NCBI GenBank assembly: GCA_010093485.1
Contig: MU001500.1
Location: forward strand, 1,839,478-1,903,477
Reading direction: 5' to 3'
Length of the DNA: 64,000 bases
DNA from: Karstenula rhodostoma CBS 690.94
Lineage: Eukaryota > Ascomycota > Dothideomycetes > Pleosporales > Didymosphaeriaceae
Of this stretch, positions 42,860-56,610 are shown piece after piece. Within the stretch, counting starts at the first letter, position 1; each line of letters opens with the position of its first letter. Under the pieces are notes generated by a model, which was given only the letters and a program-made list of their open reading frames with translations, searched no databases and was not told the origin of the DNA. Both the position numbers and the translations under genes were made by a program.

Positions 42860-43945
42860 ATGGCATCCAAAAAGCTCTTTGACGCAGTACCTCCATTCCT
42901 TAAGGATGTGCCCACTGCGGAAATGTACTTAATCTCATTGGAGGACTTGACTTCTGGGGATGCCTCCACCGCACGCCGTGTGCTTGATGCATGTCAGGAG
43001 CTTGGTTTTTTTCTGCTTGATCTGCGTGGCGATGCGCTTGGCGAGACTGTCATCGATGAAGTTGATAACCTTTTTGGGGCTGGTGAACGTATCATAAACT
43101 TGCCGGATGGGGTGAAAGAGAAGTTCCAACATGACCCGCCGAAGAGTTTTCTAGGGTGAGCGGTACTACCCTCAATCCCTGTTGCTCAGGACTTATAGCA
43201 AGCAGGTTCAAATCTCAAGGCGTCACCAAGACGGAGACGAACGAGCCAGATCGATTTTAGTGGTTTAATATTAGCCAAGATGGACTGTTCCACAACGAAA
43301 CTCTTCGGCCACTTCCTGACCTTGTACATGCGCAGTTACCTCTTTTCAGGTCTTTCCTTACGCATGGTTAACGCATTGTTCACATGATTAACACGGCTCT
43401 CGCAACACAGCTTGGCCTGCCACCCGATACTTTCACCTCCCGACAGTCGCCTACGAAGCTCTCTGGCACCGTCTTCCGCGTTATCAAGTCTTACGCAAGC
43501 CCTGAAGAAGAAGGTTATCGCACCAGTATGATCCACCATGCAGATTTCGGCACCATTACTATACTCGCGAATGTAGTCGGCGGCCTGCAAATCCTTGCCC
43601 CAGGGAAAGAGGCATCGGACGAACAGGGATGGCTTTACGTACGCCCGGAGCGAGGCTGCCTCATCGTGAATCTGGGAGATGCGATGGTGCAGTGGACCTG
43701 TGGCTTGCTGCGCAGTAAGTGTCACCGTATCAACTTCGCACCTGGTGAGCAGCGTTTTGTAGAGGTATAGCCTTGCCATCCTAGTACGGCCAGAACGCGA
43801 TGCAGCTATGCGGCGACTGATGGGCCAAGGTGAAGATGGTGGCGATGGAGATCTGACCGCGTGGGAGGTTAAGAAGATGATGGCGCTCAAGAGCGGTGAG
43901 GCGGTCATGGAAAGCAGAGGCGGCAAAGATCGTGAGATTAGTTGA
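42860..43945 (+). pseudogene. 2-oxoglutarate/Fe(II) oxygenase pseudogene
   Basis: Exon 1 (42860-43155) starts MASKKLFDAVPPFLKD and contains RRVLDACQELGFFLLDLRG, the N-terminal block of plant/fungal isopenicillin-N-synthase-like dioxygenases. After a 50-base intron (GTGAGC to AGCAG) exon 2 continues, but has TAG at 43258-43260 and TAA at 43369-43371, both in frame with the homologous sequence on each side. The core follows: MIHHADFGTITILANVVGGL with the iron-binding HxD, YVRPERGCLIVNLGDAMVQW, and LRSKCHRINFAPGEQ with the distal His. Near 43,763 the frame shifts, and the family's usual end (YSLAILVRPERDAAMRRLMG) reads on in the next frame to TGA at 43943-43945. Two nonsense changes and one frameshift make this a clear pseudogene. 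All metal ligands are still visible, so the decay is recent. Confidence 0.82.
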
Positions 43946-44125
43946 ATACTCACGAGCGAACAAGATCGCATTAGATTTGAGAGTTCGGACTAACATCTCT
44001 ATTTCCAAAATTCTTCACTCCCATTCCCTCCCACTTCCAATATCTCAAGTCTGAAACGGCCACTAAGTGACCAGGGCTAGAGTCTATAGCTAAGCCGCTT
44101 TAGATGACTACTAGACTGGAACTTG

Positions 44126-44920
44126 TTAGAAAAAGCTCCTCAAATTCCCCAATAGATTGCCCAACTCATTACGGGTATAACGGATCGCGCTCAGTTCTGG
44201 TTCTTGGGTATCCTCGGCATACGCTCGCGTAAACATTTTCAGATAACTAGGGTGAAGATCCCAATACACTACGAGGAATCCACCTTCATCTTCATTCCAA
44301 GATCTTTCAGGCCGGTCGATGATCAGAATGGCTCGGTTCCATTGGTAATGGCCATGGAGTTCTGAGACGTGAAAGTCGTCATCTCCAGATGTCTCTCGCG
44401 CGGTGATCTCGGCTAGCATATGGGCCTTGCATTTAGCGATTCTTTCCTCCACAGACGCGCCAGCGGCAAATGGCACACCCCAGACGTCGATGCGATCACG
44501 CTGGCCGCGGCCACCAACTTCACGTTCTGTGCGCGTCTCCTCGTGGAACGTCTTAGCCAAAGTCTTGAGGTGGCCTGGGTCGGCAGCTTGGAGCGTTGTA
44601 TCGTAGATTTGGATGGACCATTGCGGGCGCTCATTTGCAATGTTAAAGTCCGAGGCCGACCATCCCTCGGGAACTTGCACAATCTCCTCGCGCACCCAGG
44701 CGGTATAACAGCATGTACTGTCGTAGCTTAAGGCTTCCTCGACGAGATATTCCTCATGGATTTTGATTGGTGGTAGGCCACCTGTCGACAGTCTTATCTC
44801 CGGGTCGTGAGACATGTTTACATCTAAGTCGACGTTGCAGACGGGGCACCTCGTTCCTCGTTCCTCCGTTAGCACATGTATAAGAGGACCACGCAAATGG
44901 GCTACGCGCATACCTATCAT
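44126..44920 (-). CDS. Hypothetical protein with Cys pair
   Basis: An intact 264-residue frame. The start is at 44920 (MIGMRVAHLRG), though a donor-like GTATGC right after it leaves room for another first exon. It contains RCPVCNVDLD, a single CxxC pair, then a well-balanced acidic globular sequence (VREEIVQVPEGWSASDFNIA, WSIQIYDTTLQ, GHYQWNRAILIIDRPE, FLVVYWDLHPSYLKMF). I do not recognise the family. The dispersed repeat copy 2 lies about 200 bases upstream of the start. Confidence 0.65.
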   Translation of the reverse strand: MIGMRVAHLRGPLIHVLTEERGTRCPVCNVDLDVNMSHDPEIRLSTGGLPPIKIHEEYLVEEALSYDSTCCYTAWVREEIVQVPEGWSASDFNIANERPQWSIQIYDTTLQAADPGHLKTLAKTFHEETRTEREVGGRGQRDRIDVWGVPFAAGASVEERIAKCKAHMLAEITARETSGDDDFHVSELHGHYQWNRAILIIDRPERSWNEDEGGFLVVYWDLHPSYLKMFTRAYAEDTQEPELSAIRYTRNELGNLLGNLRSFF

Positions 44921-45122
44921 CGAGGTATCTTCAGCGACAACAATGTTTTAGGTGTGCGCACGACAACCGTGCGTGGTTTCGGTAATAAGCACTGTATATG
45001 CGCAGGCTGAAGAGCGTTGGCGATGTAGACAAGTCATGACTGGTATTTATCCATGCACGCCACGGCCCTTATCGATACGGCATGAGCCCCGCCTACCTAC
45101 GATTTTTTTGATGGTTGACACG

Positions 45123-45205
45123 AACCACAAAGTAGAGTCCCGTAACGTAGTAGACAGATATAGACTGTCACACAAAAGTAACATGAAATAAAGCGTTGTA
45201 GGTGG
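45123..45205 (+). repeat. Dispersed repeat, copy 2
   Basis: Matches 16111-16193 in the same orientation with roughly 75 percent identity by eye. It lies 5' of the leftward-reading gene at 44126-44920, just as copy 1 lies 5' of the decayed F-box-like gene. Confidence 0.6.
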
Positions 45206-45541
45206 ATAAACAAAGGATTAAAGTAACGAGAGTGACTAGGTGCCAGCATTAGGGTCATAAATGATTAACAGTGCGACGGATCCATACTCATACGAGCTCT
45301 TGATGATCTATAAGGAGGTTGCCTCTGCGAACAAAAGTATCGAGAGAGACGAAATCGCAAGCGCGAAATGGAACTCAGTACGGAATAACAAAGTCTTGAA
45401 CGTAGCTAAGATAAGTGCAGCATCAGCTATTATCCTCTTCCCTGATTAAAAGCCTAACATCATGTGCCCTGTAAGGTTGATATAGCACAAGTGCGTTTGT
45501 ACCCGAATAGACCACGACTGTTCATTTCTAGAAACCGTGAT

Positions 45542-46204
45542 TTACTCCATCTCCCACACCTCTTCCCCGAGATCGTCTGGATGAATTGCTCCCATAACAA
45601 TGAAGTGGTCCAAGAGAAGCCAGTCTGGAAGGCGACGAGGTACCACATCCGGCTCGTGGTACAACCTTTCGTGATGTTTTGAAACATCATGTGCGGGTAA
45701 CCGAATGGAGTAACCGTATTCTTCCAGCGCGTGATTCAGGTACCCATGGAACATGCTGCGAACCAGGGTGGCTTTGGTCTTAGCATCCGGCCATGCACTA
45801 TCTGGTGCGATGTCGAATAGCATGGACTCCACGGTGTCCAGAGCCTCATCGGATGGTTCGTTGACAAAGTCCCATAATGGAAGCACTTTCCGAAAAAGCT
45901 CTTGGGAATATTCCTTTTCGATAGGCATCTTGCATTTCCAGGGCGACATGTACTCGCTGTCTTCATGTACATGCGCAATTATGAGTCGAGATGTGTCAGA
46001 TCTTGTAGCGGGGTTGCTTGTAGTTCCTTGCTGCTCCGACTGTTTTGTCGCTGTTGTGAAGTTTTCTGCCGCTCGGTGGCTTTGGTGTCGAGTGGATTCC
46101 TTGTCGGCCTCAGCAAAAGAAGTGGTGCATGGACCCGTGGGCGCGGAACTATCGACTTCAGGGTTCGATGCCATTGTTTTATTCATGTCTGGAGGATCCG
46201 TCAT
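45542..46204 (-). CDS. Hypothetical acidic protein
   Basis: A 220-residue frame from the ATG at 46204. Residues 1-70 are Ser/Thr/Ala-rich and disordered. The rest is a compact, well-composed domain (SRLIIAHVHEDSEYMSPWKC, ELFRKVLPLWDFVNEPSDEA, ESMLFDIAPDSAWPDAKTKA, MFHGYLNHALEEYGYSIRLP, ending DDLGEEVWEME). No known family or catalytic motif is recognised. It is the last supported gene before the AT-rich block. No signal peptide or membrane segment is present. Confidence 0.6.
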   Translation of the reverse strand: MTDPPDMNKTMASNPEVDSSAPTGPCTTSFAEADKESTRHQSHRAAENFTTATKQSEQQGTTSNPATRSDTSRLIIAHVHEDSEYMSPWKCKMPIEKEYSQELFRKVLPLWDFVNEPSDEALDTVESMLFDIAPDSAWPDAKTKATLVRSMFHGYLNHALEEYGYSIRLPAHDVSKHHERLYHEPDVVPRRLPDWLLLDHFIVMGAIHPDDLGEEVWEME

Positions 46205-47590
46205 GGTATGATCATGTGTTTGTGTTCGGGATAATGTGGATGTGGAATGGAGAGACTGTGCGGCGGAATTGGAGTATATATGTGTGCAGCGATGTAGAAT
46301 GGTATTTGTGAAGACAGGTAACGAGTTTGCGTTCCTACGGTCGTGGTGTCGTGAAACAACGGTACTGACCCACAGCTATAACGTGGTCCACGGTACTGGG
46401 CCGGGTGGTCATTAGATGGACCTACAGGTGAACCGTAGATGATGCACTGCAGAGCAAACACTAGGAGGTACCATATGTACTTGTATAGGAGATACAGCCC
46501 CGTGCTCAATACCAAACCAGGACAATATTGCGCGAGAAAGTTTAACGGCGCAGCCCTGATACCCGTGGCCATAGAGTGGCCGGTAGGAGCGCAGCTGCTT
46601 CGGTGTTCGTGTTCGTGCACGCACTAGCTCCTAGCTTAGCACTAGCCCTGTAGAGGTGGATGCATGAATATTCATCAGGGATTCACGTTCCAACTGTTGA
46701 GATGAATGTTACGTAACAGTGGATAGTCCAATGCTCCCATACCCGAGGTTCCTCGATACTGATACGAGATCCTGACATGAAGGCGGCAAGTGCAAAAACT
46801 AAAGGTTTAGGACTTGAAACCCGGAGCTTGATTATAGATTGTCCTAGAGCTACGGTTACACGTGACTTACCCTACCGATCACCCCAACACTCCCCTTCAT
46901 CGCGGGAGCCCTCTCAATGGGCACCCACGGGAGCCTACCTATTGTCTTACACGACCCCGGGATCCTCACATGCTTCAAGTGCGTGACTATGAAGCTTACG
47001 GAAGATCGAGAATGTTTCTGATGTGTCGCACGTGTCAAAAAGCCAAGTTCGCCGTCGACTCCGACCTGTGTTTCAGCAAGCTGTCGTGAGAGATCTGTAC
47101 GAGAGCATCTATTTGGCTCATTGTCGTAGTTCGCGTGCAGTGAATTTCATTTTTATTGACGTGTGGGGTTCCCAGAGCCATGAAAGACAATAGGGAGGTG
47201 CCCGCAAGAAGGTACGAGTGTGGAGTAATCTGTGTGTGAGTCCATGGCTCTGGGACTATCATCGTCTCAACCATCTCAACACTGGCAATGAGACGCCGAT
47301 ATTCCAGAACCACGGTTCAGATCGCAGGTGACTACTCCTCACCAAACACCTTTTCCCCTCGTGCACGTGGTATTGATGTCCGTGATACTGGTCATGGTGA
47401 TTCGGTAACTGTGGAGTCTGTCGATCTTGGAGATATTGGTCGGGGGGGGACGAACGACGAACTATGGTACGGATATTACTATTTCACCTTAACCTCAAAC
47501 GTCCTGTCTCCACTTTCAGGCAGCCTCTGGAGGCCCACGACCTACTCCCTATACTTCTTTTATCATTGGAACTCCTATATACATAATAAG
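46205..47590. other. Border zone, no gene recognised
   Basis: About 1.4 kb of roughly balanced base composition up to the AT-rich block. It has only short frames. A TGTTGAGATG at 46695 is a possible LTR-like start, with no partner seen. Confidence 0.4.
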
Positions 47591-49589
47591 ATATAAGAAT
47601 ATAAATAAAATTAAGTTACCACTCCTAAGCTATTCTTTAAAAACTTTTAAAATTAATTTTAGCCACCTTAGCCTAAGTTTGGAAGGCTAAACTCTAAAGG
47701 GGTAATTATAGTAATTAAGTTAAGAAAGAGATTAATAATAATAGCTATAAAATTAATATACTATAGTTCGACCTTATAAGGCGGGTAGAATTATATTAAA
47801 ACTAAAATAAGCTATAGTTTATACTAATGTTCCGTTTAGAATTCTAGTATTAACTTTAGAGAAAGAGTTATTTTTAGATATTAAAGAGATATTAATAGTA
47901 ATAATCTTAATTACTACTAGTAAGAATTTAATATTATAGATTTAATTATATTTTTACTACTATACTAAAGGATTTATCTACCTAATTACTAGTAGTATAC
48001 TCTACTATAATTTTATTACTTATATTTACTAAGAAACTTACTAATTTAATACTAGAAAGGGGTTTAAGGAATATATTATCTTACTACCTATAGAATACTA
48101 ACTAGTAATAAAAAATTTATAAAAATAAAAGTAGACTTATTTATAGGGGATTATTTAAGTATAGAGTATAGCCTAAAAGCTAGTATATAAATATTTTCTA
48201 AATTCTATACTAGACTTTAACTAGAATTATATTACTATAATTAAATACTATATAAACTACTAAGAGATCCCTAGTATTATTACTATTATATATTAAACTA
48301 TTTTATAAAAATATTAATACTTAAATATATATATAAAAAAATCTAAATTTATATAAATTTAAAACTAAAAATACTATTTATTAATAGTATTACTAAAATT
48401 TATATTAAAGTCTATATAAAATAGTTTATATTATTTATAATTTTAAATTAAATATATAAAATTATTTAATCTATTTACTTTTATATAGAGGTTAAAATAT
48501 TCTTATTATAAATTTTAATATTAGTATTTATATATAATACTAACTTTAGAGTTTATAATAAAATATATAGGTCTAGCTTAAATATAAAAAAATATAAATA
48601 TATTTACTAGAAATTTACTAAAAATTTATAGTAAACTTATAATAAAATTTAAATAAAAATCTAGTAAAAATAACTATACTATACTATAATAATTAGAGAT
48701 AATAAAAGTTTATATAGTATTTATATAACTATAGCTTATAAAAAAAAAAAAAAAAAATTTAATAAATTTTTTTTATTTTATTTATACTAAGCTAAATTAA
48801 TATTTATATATATAGACCTCCTTATTTTAGAACTCTAAATAGGAAAATAATAGTCTATATATTTATATTATAAAATTTTTTTTAAAAGAGCTATATAGAT
48901 ATATATATTTATATATATTTATATTTATACTATCTAGAGTATATAGGTATATATAGATATATATAAATATATATAGATATATTAGATTTATATAAAATTT
49001 TTATAAAAGAGAATTTTTTTATTCTTTAATAACTTTTATAATATTAAAGTTATAATTATAATTTTTTAATAGATTTATAGAGAAATCCTTATATATATTA
49101 TAGAGATTTACTATAAAATAGAGTAACTTAATAAAGTAAAAGGGATAAAAAGGTATATTATACTTTACTAATATATAAATAAAGAGGGACTAAAAAAATA
49201 GTTAAAATATATCTAGTATCTATATATAGGCTAACTAAAAAGGGTATAATATTAAACTAGCTAAAATAGACTTAGTATATATCTATTAATATATAAGAAT
49301 TTTAATAATAGAAAATTATTAATAAATAAAAAGAATAATTCTTATTAAGACTAGAAAAAAGTATATATAAATAGGTACTATTACCTATATTACTCCCTCT
49401 ATTCTATACTCTATTAGTTATTAATAATATATATATAAAATAGTTATTATTAGTATACTATAAATCCTTTTTAATAGTATAATACTTATATAATATAGGT
49501 ATATTAATATAATATTAAGTATATTAGGTTATAGAATATATACTATATATTTTATAAAAAATAATATATATATAAAGTAGTAATATTTA

Positions 49590-49850
49590 ATATCCTATTA
49601 ATTAATATCTAGTATTCTATTAACTAATACTAATTATTCTACCTATTAATTAATACTAATTATTCTATTAACTAATACTTAATATNNNNNNNNNNACTAA
49701 TACTAATTATTCTATTAACTAATATTTAATATTCTATTAACTAATACTAATTATTTTATTAATTAATACTTAATATTCTATTAACTAATATTAATTATCC
49801 TATTAACTAATACTAATTATCCTATTAACTAATACCTAGTATCTAGAAAT
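49590..49850. repeat. AT-rich minisatellite with 10-N assembly gap
   Basis: A repeating unit of about 22-24 bases (ATTCTATTAACTAATACT with small variants) runs through this stretch, at least ten copies. Ten N residues at 49686-49695 interrupt it, so the copy number is uncertain and may have been collapsed or estimated during assembly. Confidence 0.85.
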
Positions 49851-52800
49851 TATAATAGAGGTAGTTATAAAAGTTTAACTTTTCTATAGCCCCTTTTAAT
49901 ATAATTCTTTATATATATTTAAACTTTTTTATTAACTTTTATTATAAGGTATATCCTTTTATATACTAATATTACTAAAACTTTTCTCTTTAATAATATA
50001 ATATACTAGTTATAAACCTCTTACTAAGTTATATTTTACTAAATTACTATTTAATAGTTTTTTTAATAATAATTTTTTAAGAGGTAGTTTATCTATTATA
50101 TAGGTAATATATATATTCTTAATTATTATAAAATTTTTAAATATCTTTTTATTATACTTTATAACTATATCTATTTAAAAGCTAAACTATATTATAATTA
50201 TATCTTTTTTAATATATATATTTAAAATAGTATTCTAAAGTAAAATTATAAATATTTTAATTCTAAACTTTACTTTTAGTATATATTACTTCTTTTCTAT
50301 TTCTAGCTATTTTCTAAATTCTTTCTATATAAATAAATTTATATACTTTATAACTTCTTTCCTTTCTACTATATAATATAAAATTCTAAATAAGTATTTC
50401 TTTACTATAGTTATATAGCCTCTTTCTTATTTATTAAATAGTACTTTTTACTTCTATACTATTATTTCTACTACTTTAAATTCTATCTAAATTACTACCT
50501 ATATTTATTACTACTTTATCTCTCTAATAATTCTAATAGTCTAGCCCTACTTTACTATTATATATAGTAATATAAATTTTATTATATTCTCCTCTATAAA
50601 ACTAGACTCTATATATATACCTCTTAAATACTATAATAATATTAGCTAGTTTTATTTTTTATTTATATTATTTCTTCTATTTCCTTTAAATAATATATCT
50701 TTCTCTACTATAAGTTTATTTACTCTATTTCCTATATTAGTAAAGAATTTTTTTTCCTTTTTATATTATACTCTCTATATCTATAGTACTATTTTCTAAT
50801 TTTATAAATAGTCTACTATTCTAACTATTATAATTCTATTAATTATACTACCTATTATATTTATATTTATTTCTAATAAATTTTAAATAAATTTTTTATA
50901 TCTTTACTCCTTTTTACTTATTATAATATTTTTAACTATTATAGTAGATAAGTTTTATATACTTACTATTTTTTATACTATTATCTTTTTTAATTTTTAT
51001 TTTAATCTCTTATTTATCTCTTTTATACTAGCTTTTTTTAATTACTTTTTCCTTTTTTTTTTTATATTTTAATTTTTTTTTTTATTATTCTATCTCTTAG
51101 TATACCTCTTTTTAGTATTAATTCTACTAGTATTTTTATATACTTCTCTAATATTAGTCTTTTTATTCTTTACTATCTAATTTTTATATTTTTATATAAT
51201 AAACTAGATAATATTCTTTTTTAAAATATATTAATATATCTATTATACTATATTCTCTAGTATAGATACTATAAAGATATTACTAGTAAAACTATTTTTA
51301 TTATATACTTTTCTATATATAGAGCCCCTAAAATATATAGTTTTATATATATACTATAGTATATTTAATAAATTACTTTTAATTAATTTTTTTTTTTCGC
51401 GAATATCTAATAGTATATATACTATTATTACTAGTATATTTATTATTTAATATTAGTAATTATATTATCTTTATTATATACTAATATATAGTATTTTTCT
51501 AATTTAGTTTAATAGCTATCTAATTTTAGTCTAGACTATAATTAAAATTAAATAGTATTATATATTCCCTCTACTTTAGTAACCTACTAATTTTAACCTA
51601 AATTAGGGCTAAAATTAAGGCTACCTTCCCTATTTATTATAGCCTAAGTAATATTTATTTATTTTAATAAAGTTTATAATTTTATATTCTATATATTATA
51701 TTACTATACTTTTTTTTTTAGTAAAATATTTTTTTATTTTAATAGAAAGTACTATAATACTACTATATCTAAATAAAAATATAAAATCTAAAAGTTAGTT
51801 AATAATTTATTTAATAACTATTTTTTTCTATAGAATTATAAGAATTTTATTATCCCTACTAAGGCTAAGGTATCCTATTCTAGTTTACTAGTATATAGTA
51901 ATAGTTATTACTATAATATATATAACTTAATTATTATTAGAGCTATTATAAAATATAATATATTTACCTATCTATATAATAGTTATATAATCTATAACTA
52001 TTTCTATAATAGTATAATTAAATATTATCTCTAATATTCTAATTATATTAGAATAATTATAAACTAATAGTTTTTTTTTTTTATCCTACCCCTATTTATC
52101 TATTTTAGTATAACCTACTAATTTAAAATACCTTTTATTAGTATTATAGAAATCCTATCTAAGCTATATAATACCCCTATATTTCTAATTAATTTATATT
52201 TTAATTTTTATTACTTTTAATTTATATTATCTCTAGCTAAGTCTATTATTTCTACTATATAATTAAATTATAGTATAGCCTTTTCTTTAAAGTTCTAGCT
52301 ATAATATACTTTAGTATAGATATAATATATATAGAAATAATAATTATAATTTATATCTAGTATACCTTTTATATCTATAAACCTATAGATAATATATACT
52401 AGATTTTTAAAAATCTTTATTAGTATTACTATATAGTAAGTATACCTAGTATTTATTACTATACCTAAAATTAAATTTAAACCTAAGCTTTTTTATTTAT
52501 ATACTACTATAAAGAGTATAACTTATATATAATAAAATATAGTAATAAAAACCTCCTACTTTATATAAATCTAAATAATATAGAAGTATAAATATAATAT
52601 TTCTATAGTTTCTATTAAATTTTATTAAAACTTTACTCTTTACTATACTAATTCTTTTTAAAAGATTTTTCTTTTCTTTTTTTATATTTTATCTCCTAGG
52701 ACTATATAATCTAAGACTCTTTATTTATAAAAATATTAGTAACTAGCTTAAAAATAGATTATAATCTACCTAAATATAATAGAAATTTCCCCTATTATTA

Positions 52801-55800
52801 AAAAGTACTATAACTATATATATTTAAACCTATTTAAAAAATATTATTATACTTTCTAGCTCTCTTTATTAGAATAAACTAGCTAGTTTACTTAGTTTAA
52901 ATTTATTTTTATTACCCTAGTAGTCTTTTTTAGTCTCTTCCTTTAAGGTAATAGATTTTAAGAGGCTTATAACTTTACTACTAATATATTAGTCCTTAAA
53001 AAGATATATAGGTTTACTAGTTTATAGTATTTTTAAAATATACTTTTTTATATAATATCTATAGAGGTTCTAGATTATTTTAATTTTAATTTACTAGTTT
53101 TTTAAAAGGAGGCTAGTTTTTTTATTACTAAACTAGATAACTATAAAATAGAGAATTAAAATAGAAAGCTATATAATATATTTAAAATATAGATATATAA
53201 TTATTTTACTATAGAATATTTTATCTTTATAAATTAGTTTATTAATATAGTATACTTTTTTAGTACTTTTTAGTATAGGGAGAATTTAAATACCTTTATT
53301 TACTAAAATAAAGATAGTATAACTATTTATAAAATTAGAATAAATCTTATTTTATTCTTTTCTATAATAAGTAATCTATTTAAAGAGATATTTATCCTTT
53401 TCTACTAGCTAGTATTTATATAAATATAGATAGGGCTATTCTTTATTCTATAGAATATACTAAAAAAAAATCTAAAAAATATAACCCCTAGCTTTAGTAT
53501 TTTTAATATAGATAATTTATAACTTAAGTATAATATTAATTTTATTATCTAATAACTTTTATAATTATTTAATATAAAGGGCTCTAAAAATTATTTATTT
53601 ACTAGTATTAAAGACTATATTTAGATATAGTAATATTATAATTTTATTTAAAAATTCCTTAGTATATTTTTAAATCTTATATACTTTATAAGTAGCTAGT
53701 CTAGTTATAGTACTAAGGTATTAAATTTATAATTTAAAAATAATTATATAACTAGTATCTAGAATATATTCCTTTATAATAATTTTATTATTATTATTTC
53801 TTAATACTATAAGGGCTATAATAGAGATAAGTTTATAAAAACTATTTATTATTTTTTTTTTATAAAGTAGATAGTTTTTTAGTCTAGTATATCTAGTTTA
53901 TTTATCCTTTCTACCTTACTATATAGGGATAAATTAATAAGAAAATATATAATTATTATTATAATTAAGTCTAGAGTTATTTATTTTAGTTAAATCTATT
54001 TAATAAATAATAGACTATCTTTTAAACTCTTAGTTATATTATAAAATAGATAATATTTTATTAAATAGAAAAAAAGATTAATATTAGTATAATATACTAT
54101 CTTTTTATTATTTTTAATAAAAAGTTTTCTACTACTAATTACCTACTATAGGAACTATTAAAGGAGGAGGTTAATAAAATAATAAATAAAGTAAAGATAA
54201 AAGTTTATAAAATATAAATTAGTTATTTACTAGAAATAATCTATATAGTTTATACTCTAAATATTTTAAAAATTTTTATTTATAAGTTTAATAATTTAGA
54301 GATATATTTTAAAATATCTACTAAGTAGTATAAGGCCCTAGAATTTCTTTTAATTTAAAAGAAAGAGACTTTTTAAAAAGTTAAAAAAACTATTTATTTT
54401 AATTATTTAGGTATTAATATAGTATAACTATTATAAGAAAATCTTAAAAAGTTAATCTAGTTTAGAGAATAATAAAAGTAAACTCTTTATATAATTTTAA
54501 TAGAGGAGAGTATAATTATTTATATTATAGGTACTAAATCTAATAAAAGTTTTCTTTTTTTTTTTTCTATTTATTTTCTAGACTATAATTAGATTATTAT
54601 TATTATTCTATTAATAGTACTCTATTCTAACCTTTTTTATTATTATTCTAAATTATAGATTAAAGCTATTATATAATAGTAAAAAGTATATAATAAGTAA
54701 ATATTTATTATTTTAATAATTTTTAAAAATATTTTAAATAATTCTTTCTAGGCCTATATTACTAGATAGAAAGTATTAGAAATATTAAAAAGGATTATAG
54801 TAAATAAATTCTATTATATTATTTTTCTAAATATAATCTATTACTTTTACTTTTATAATTTCTATATATTTACTAAATACTATATTCCTTTTATACTTTT
54901 CTTTATAACCCTACTACCTACTAAATAGAGTTAAGCCTTTTAATTTTTTAAATTTTCTATTAATATTATAACCTTTAGAGAGTCTATTATTTAGTTTAAA
55001 ATCTAGTATAAAATTTATACCTTATATATAATAAATATAGACCCTATAATAACTATAATAAAATATATTAAAAAGGTTTTTTAATTATATAAAAAGGTTT
55101 TTATTTATATTAACCTTATTATAACTATAGATATATTAGCTCTATAGCTTAACTATTCTAAATACTATAAAAAAATAAAGAAAAAAGAATAATTTATAAG
55201 TCTAGTATAATTCTAAACCTTAGAAATAGATATTATAGTAATTATAAATACTTTTATAAAAGACCTAAATATACTAGATATATATAAAATATATTACTAA
55301 TCTATATAAACTAAATTAGTATATTTATAATAAACCCTTATTACCTATAAAAATAAAAAAGGAAGTATATAATAACTATATAAGAATTATAGTATAAAAA
55401 AAAAAAAAATTTAAAAAAATATAGTTAGTAGAGTTAAATAGACTAGAACTATTTAATTATACTAAAGAGGTATTTTATCTAGTATTATACTACTATTAAG
55501 ATAGTATTAAATTACCTACTAAACTCTAGAGAATAGTATTTTCCTTAAAAATCTAATTAATAAAAATCTATTATTACTATAAACTTTATTTTTTATATAT
55601 AAGTACTTTAAAGTATAATTAGTAAATAGAGGTATTAGTTTTAATATCTAGCCTAATACTTATATATAAGTTTAGTATTAGGTAAACTAAAATAATATAT
55701 TCTAGTAAAGACTAATTACCCTAGTAAATTAGTAAATATACTAAATATTATACTTTATAATAGTAATATACTTAATATAAATATAAACTAGTAGTATATT

Positions 55801-56610
55801 TAAATTTAGTTAATAAATATAATAGAGCCTAATACTAAAACTAGTATTTATACTTAAAGAAATAAATTAGAAAGGCCTTAGAGGCTTTTTAAAAAGCTAT
55901 AATAGTATTAAATTAAAAGTAAAGACTATAGACTAGATTTTTATTAATAGTTTTAGAGAGAGTATAGTAGGTAAAGTAGAAAATACTATAATTAATAGCT
56001 ATCTTTTTTATTAGATACTAAAATAGTAATTTAGAAATAAATAGGTTAATATTCTTTTAGAACTAGTAGATTTTATAAAGAGCTATAGCTAAAAAATATT
56101 AGTTTAATACTAGTCTAATATTAGTATTATACTTACTATTAGATTTATAATAATAAGACTTTTTAATACTACTAATAATTAGAGTAGATTACTAAGCCTT
56201 AGTAAGTAAACTAGAAATAATAATTTTATAAAAAGTTTTAGTAACTATTAAATAATTAAATAGACTAGCTATAATATATAAATATAAAACTAATACTTAA
56301 AATTAATATTTAATTTATTTTAAACCTTAGTTTTACCCTTACCCTTACTACTAATAGGGCGTGAAAACTTAATTTTTTTATATAGTACTATACTAGTAAA
56401 CTTATAGAGATTATTTATAAATAGAATTAATTAAAAAGGGTTAATAGTTTATAGTATTAAGGTAAAGAAAAAAGAGAATAAAAAAGTAGAAATTATAGTA
56501 CTTATATAAATTATATAATAGGCTTACTTAATATATATATATAATATAAATAAAAATAAACTAGAAAAAAATAAAAATAAAAGGTAATAAATTAGAAAAA
56601 GAATTTTATA

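Noticed and set aside
43203..43215. GGTTCAAATCT resembling the T-arm of a tRNA (B box)
   Set aside because: It lies at the start of exon 2 of the oxygenase pseudogene, and no acceptor stem or A box is present at the right distance.
46695..46760. TGTTGAGATG sequence resembling the start of a Copia-type LTR
   Set aside because: No matching CA end, second LTR, primer-binding site or coding remnants were found nearby.
49590..49850. Regular repeats that might suggest a CRISPR array
   Set aside because: The units are contiguous with no unique spacers, and the sequence is a eukaryotic AT-rich minisatellite.
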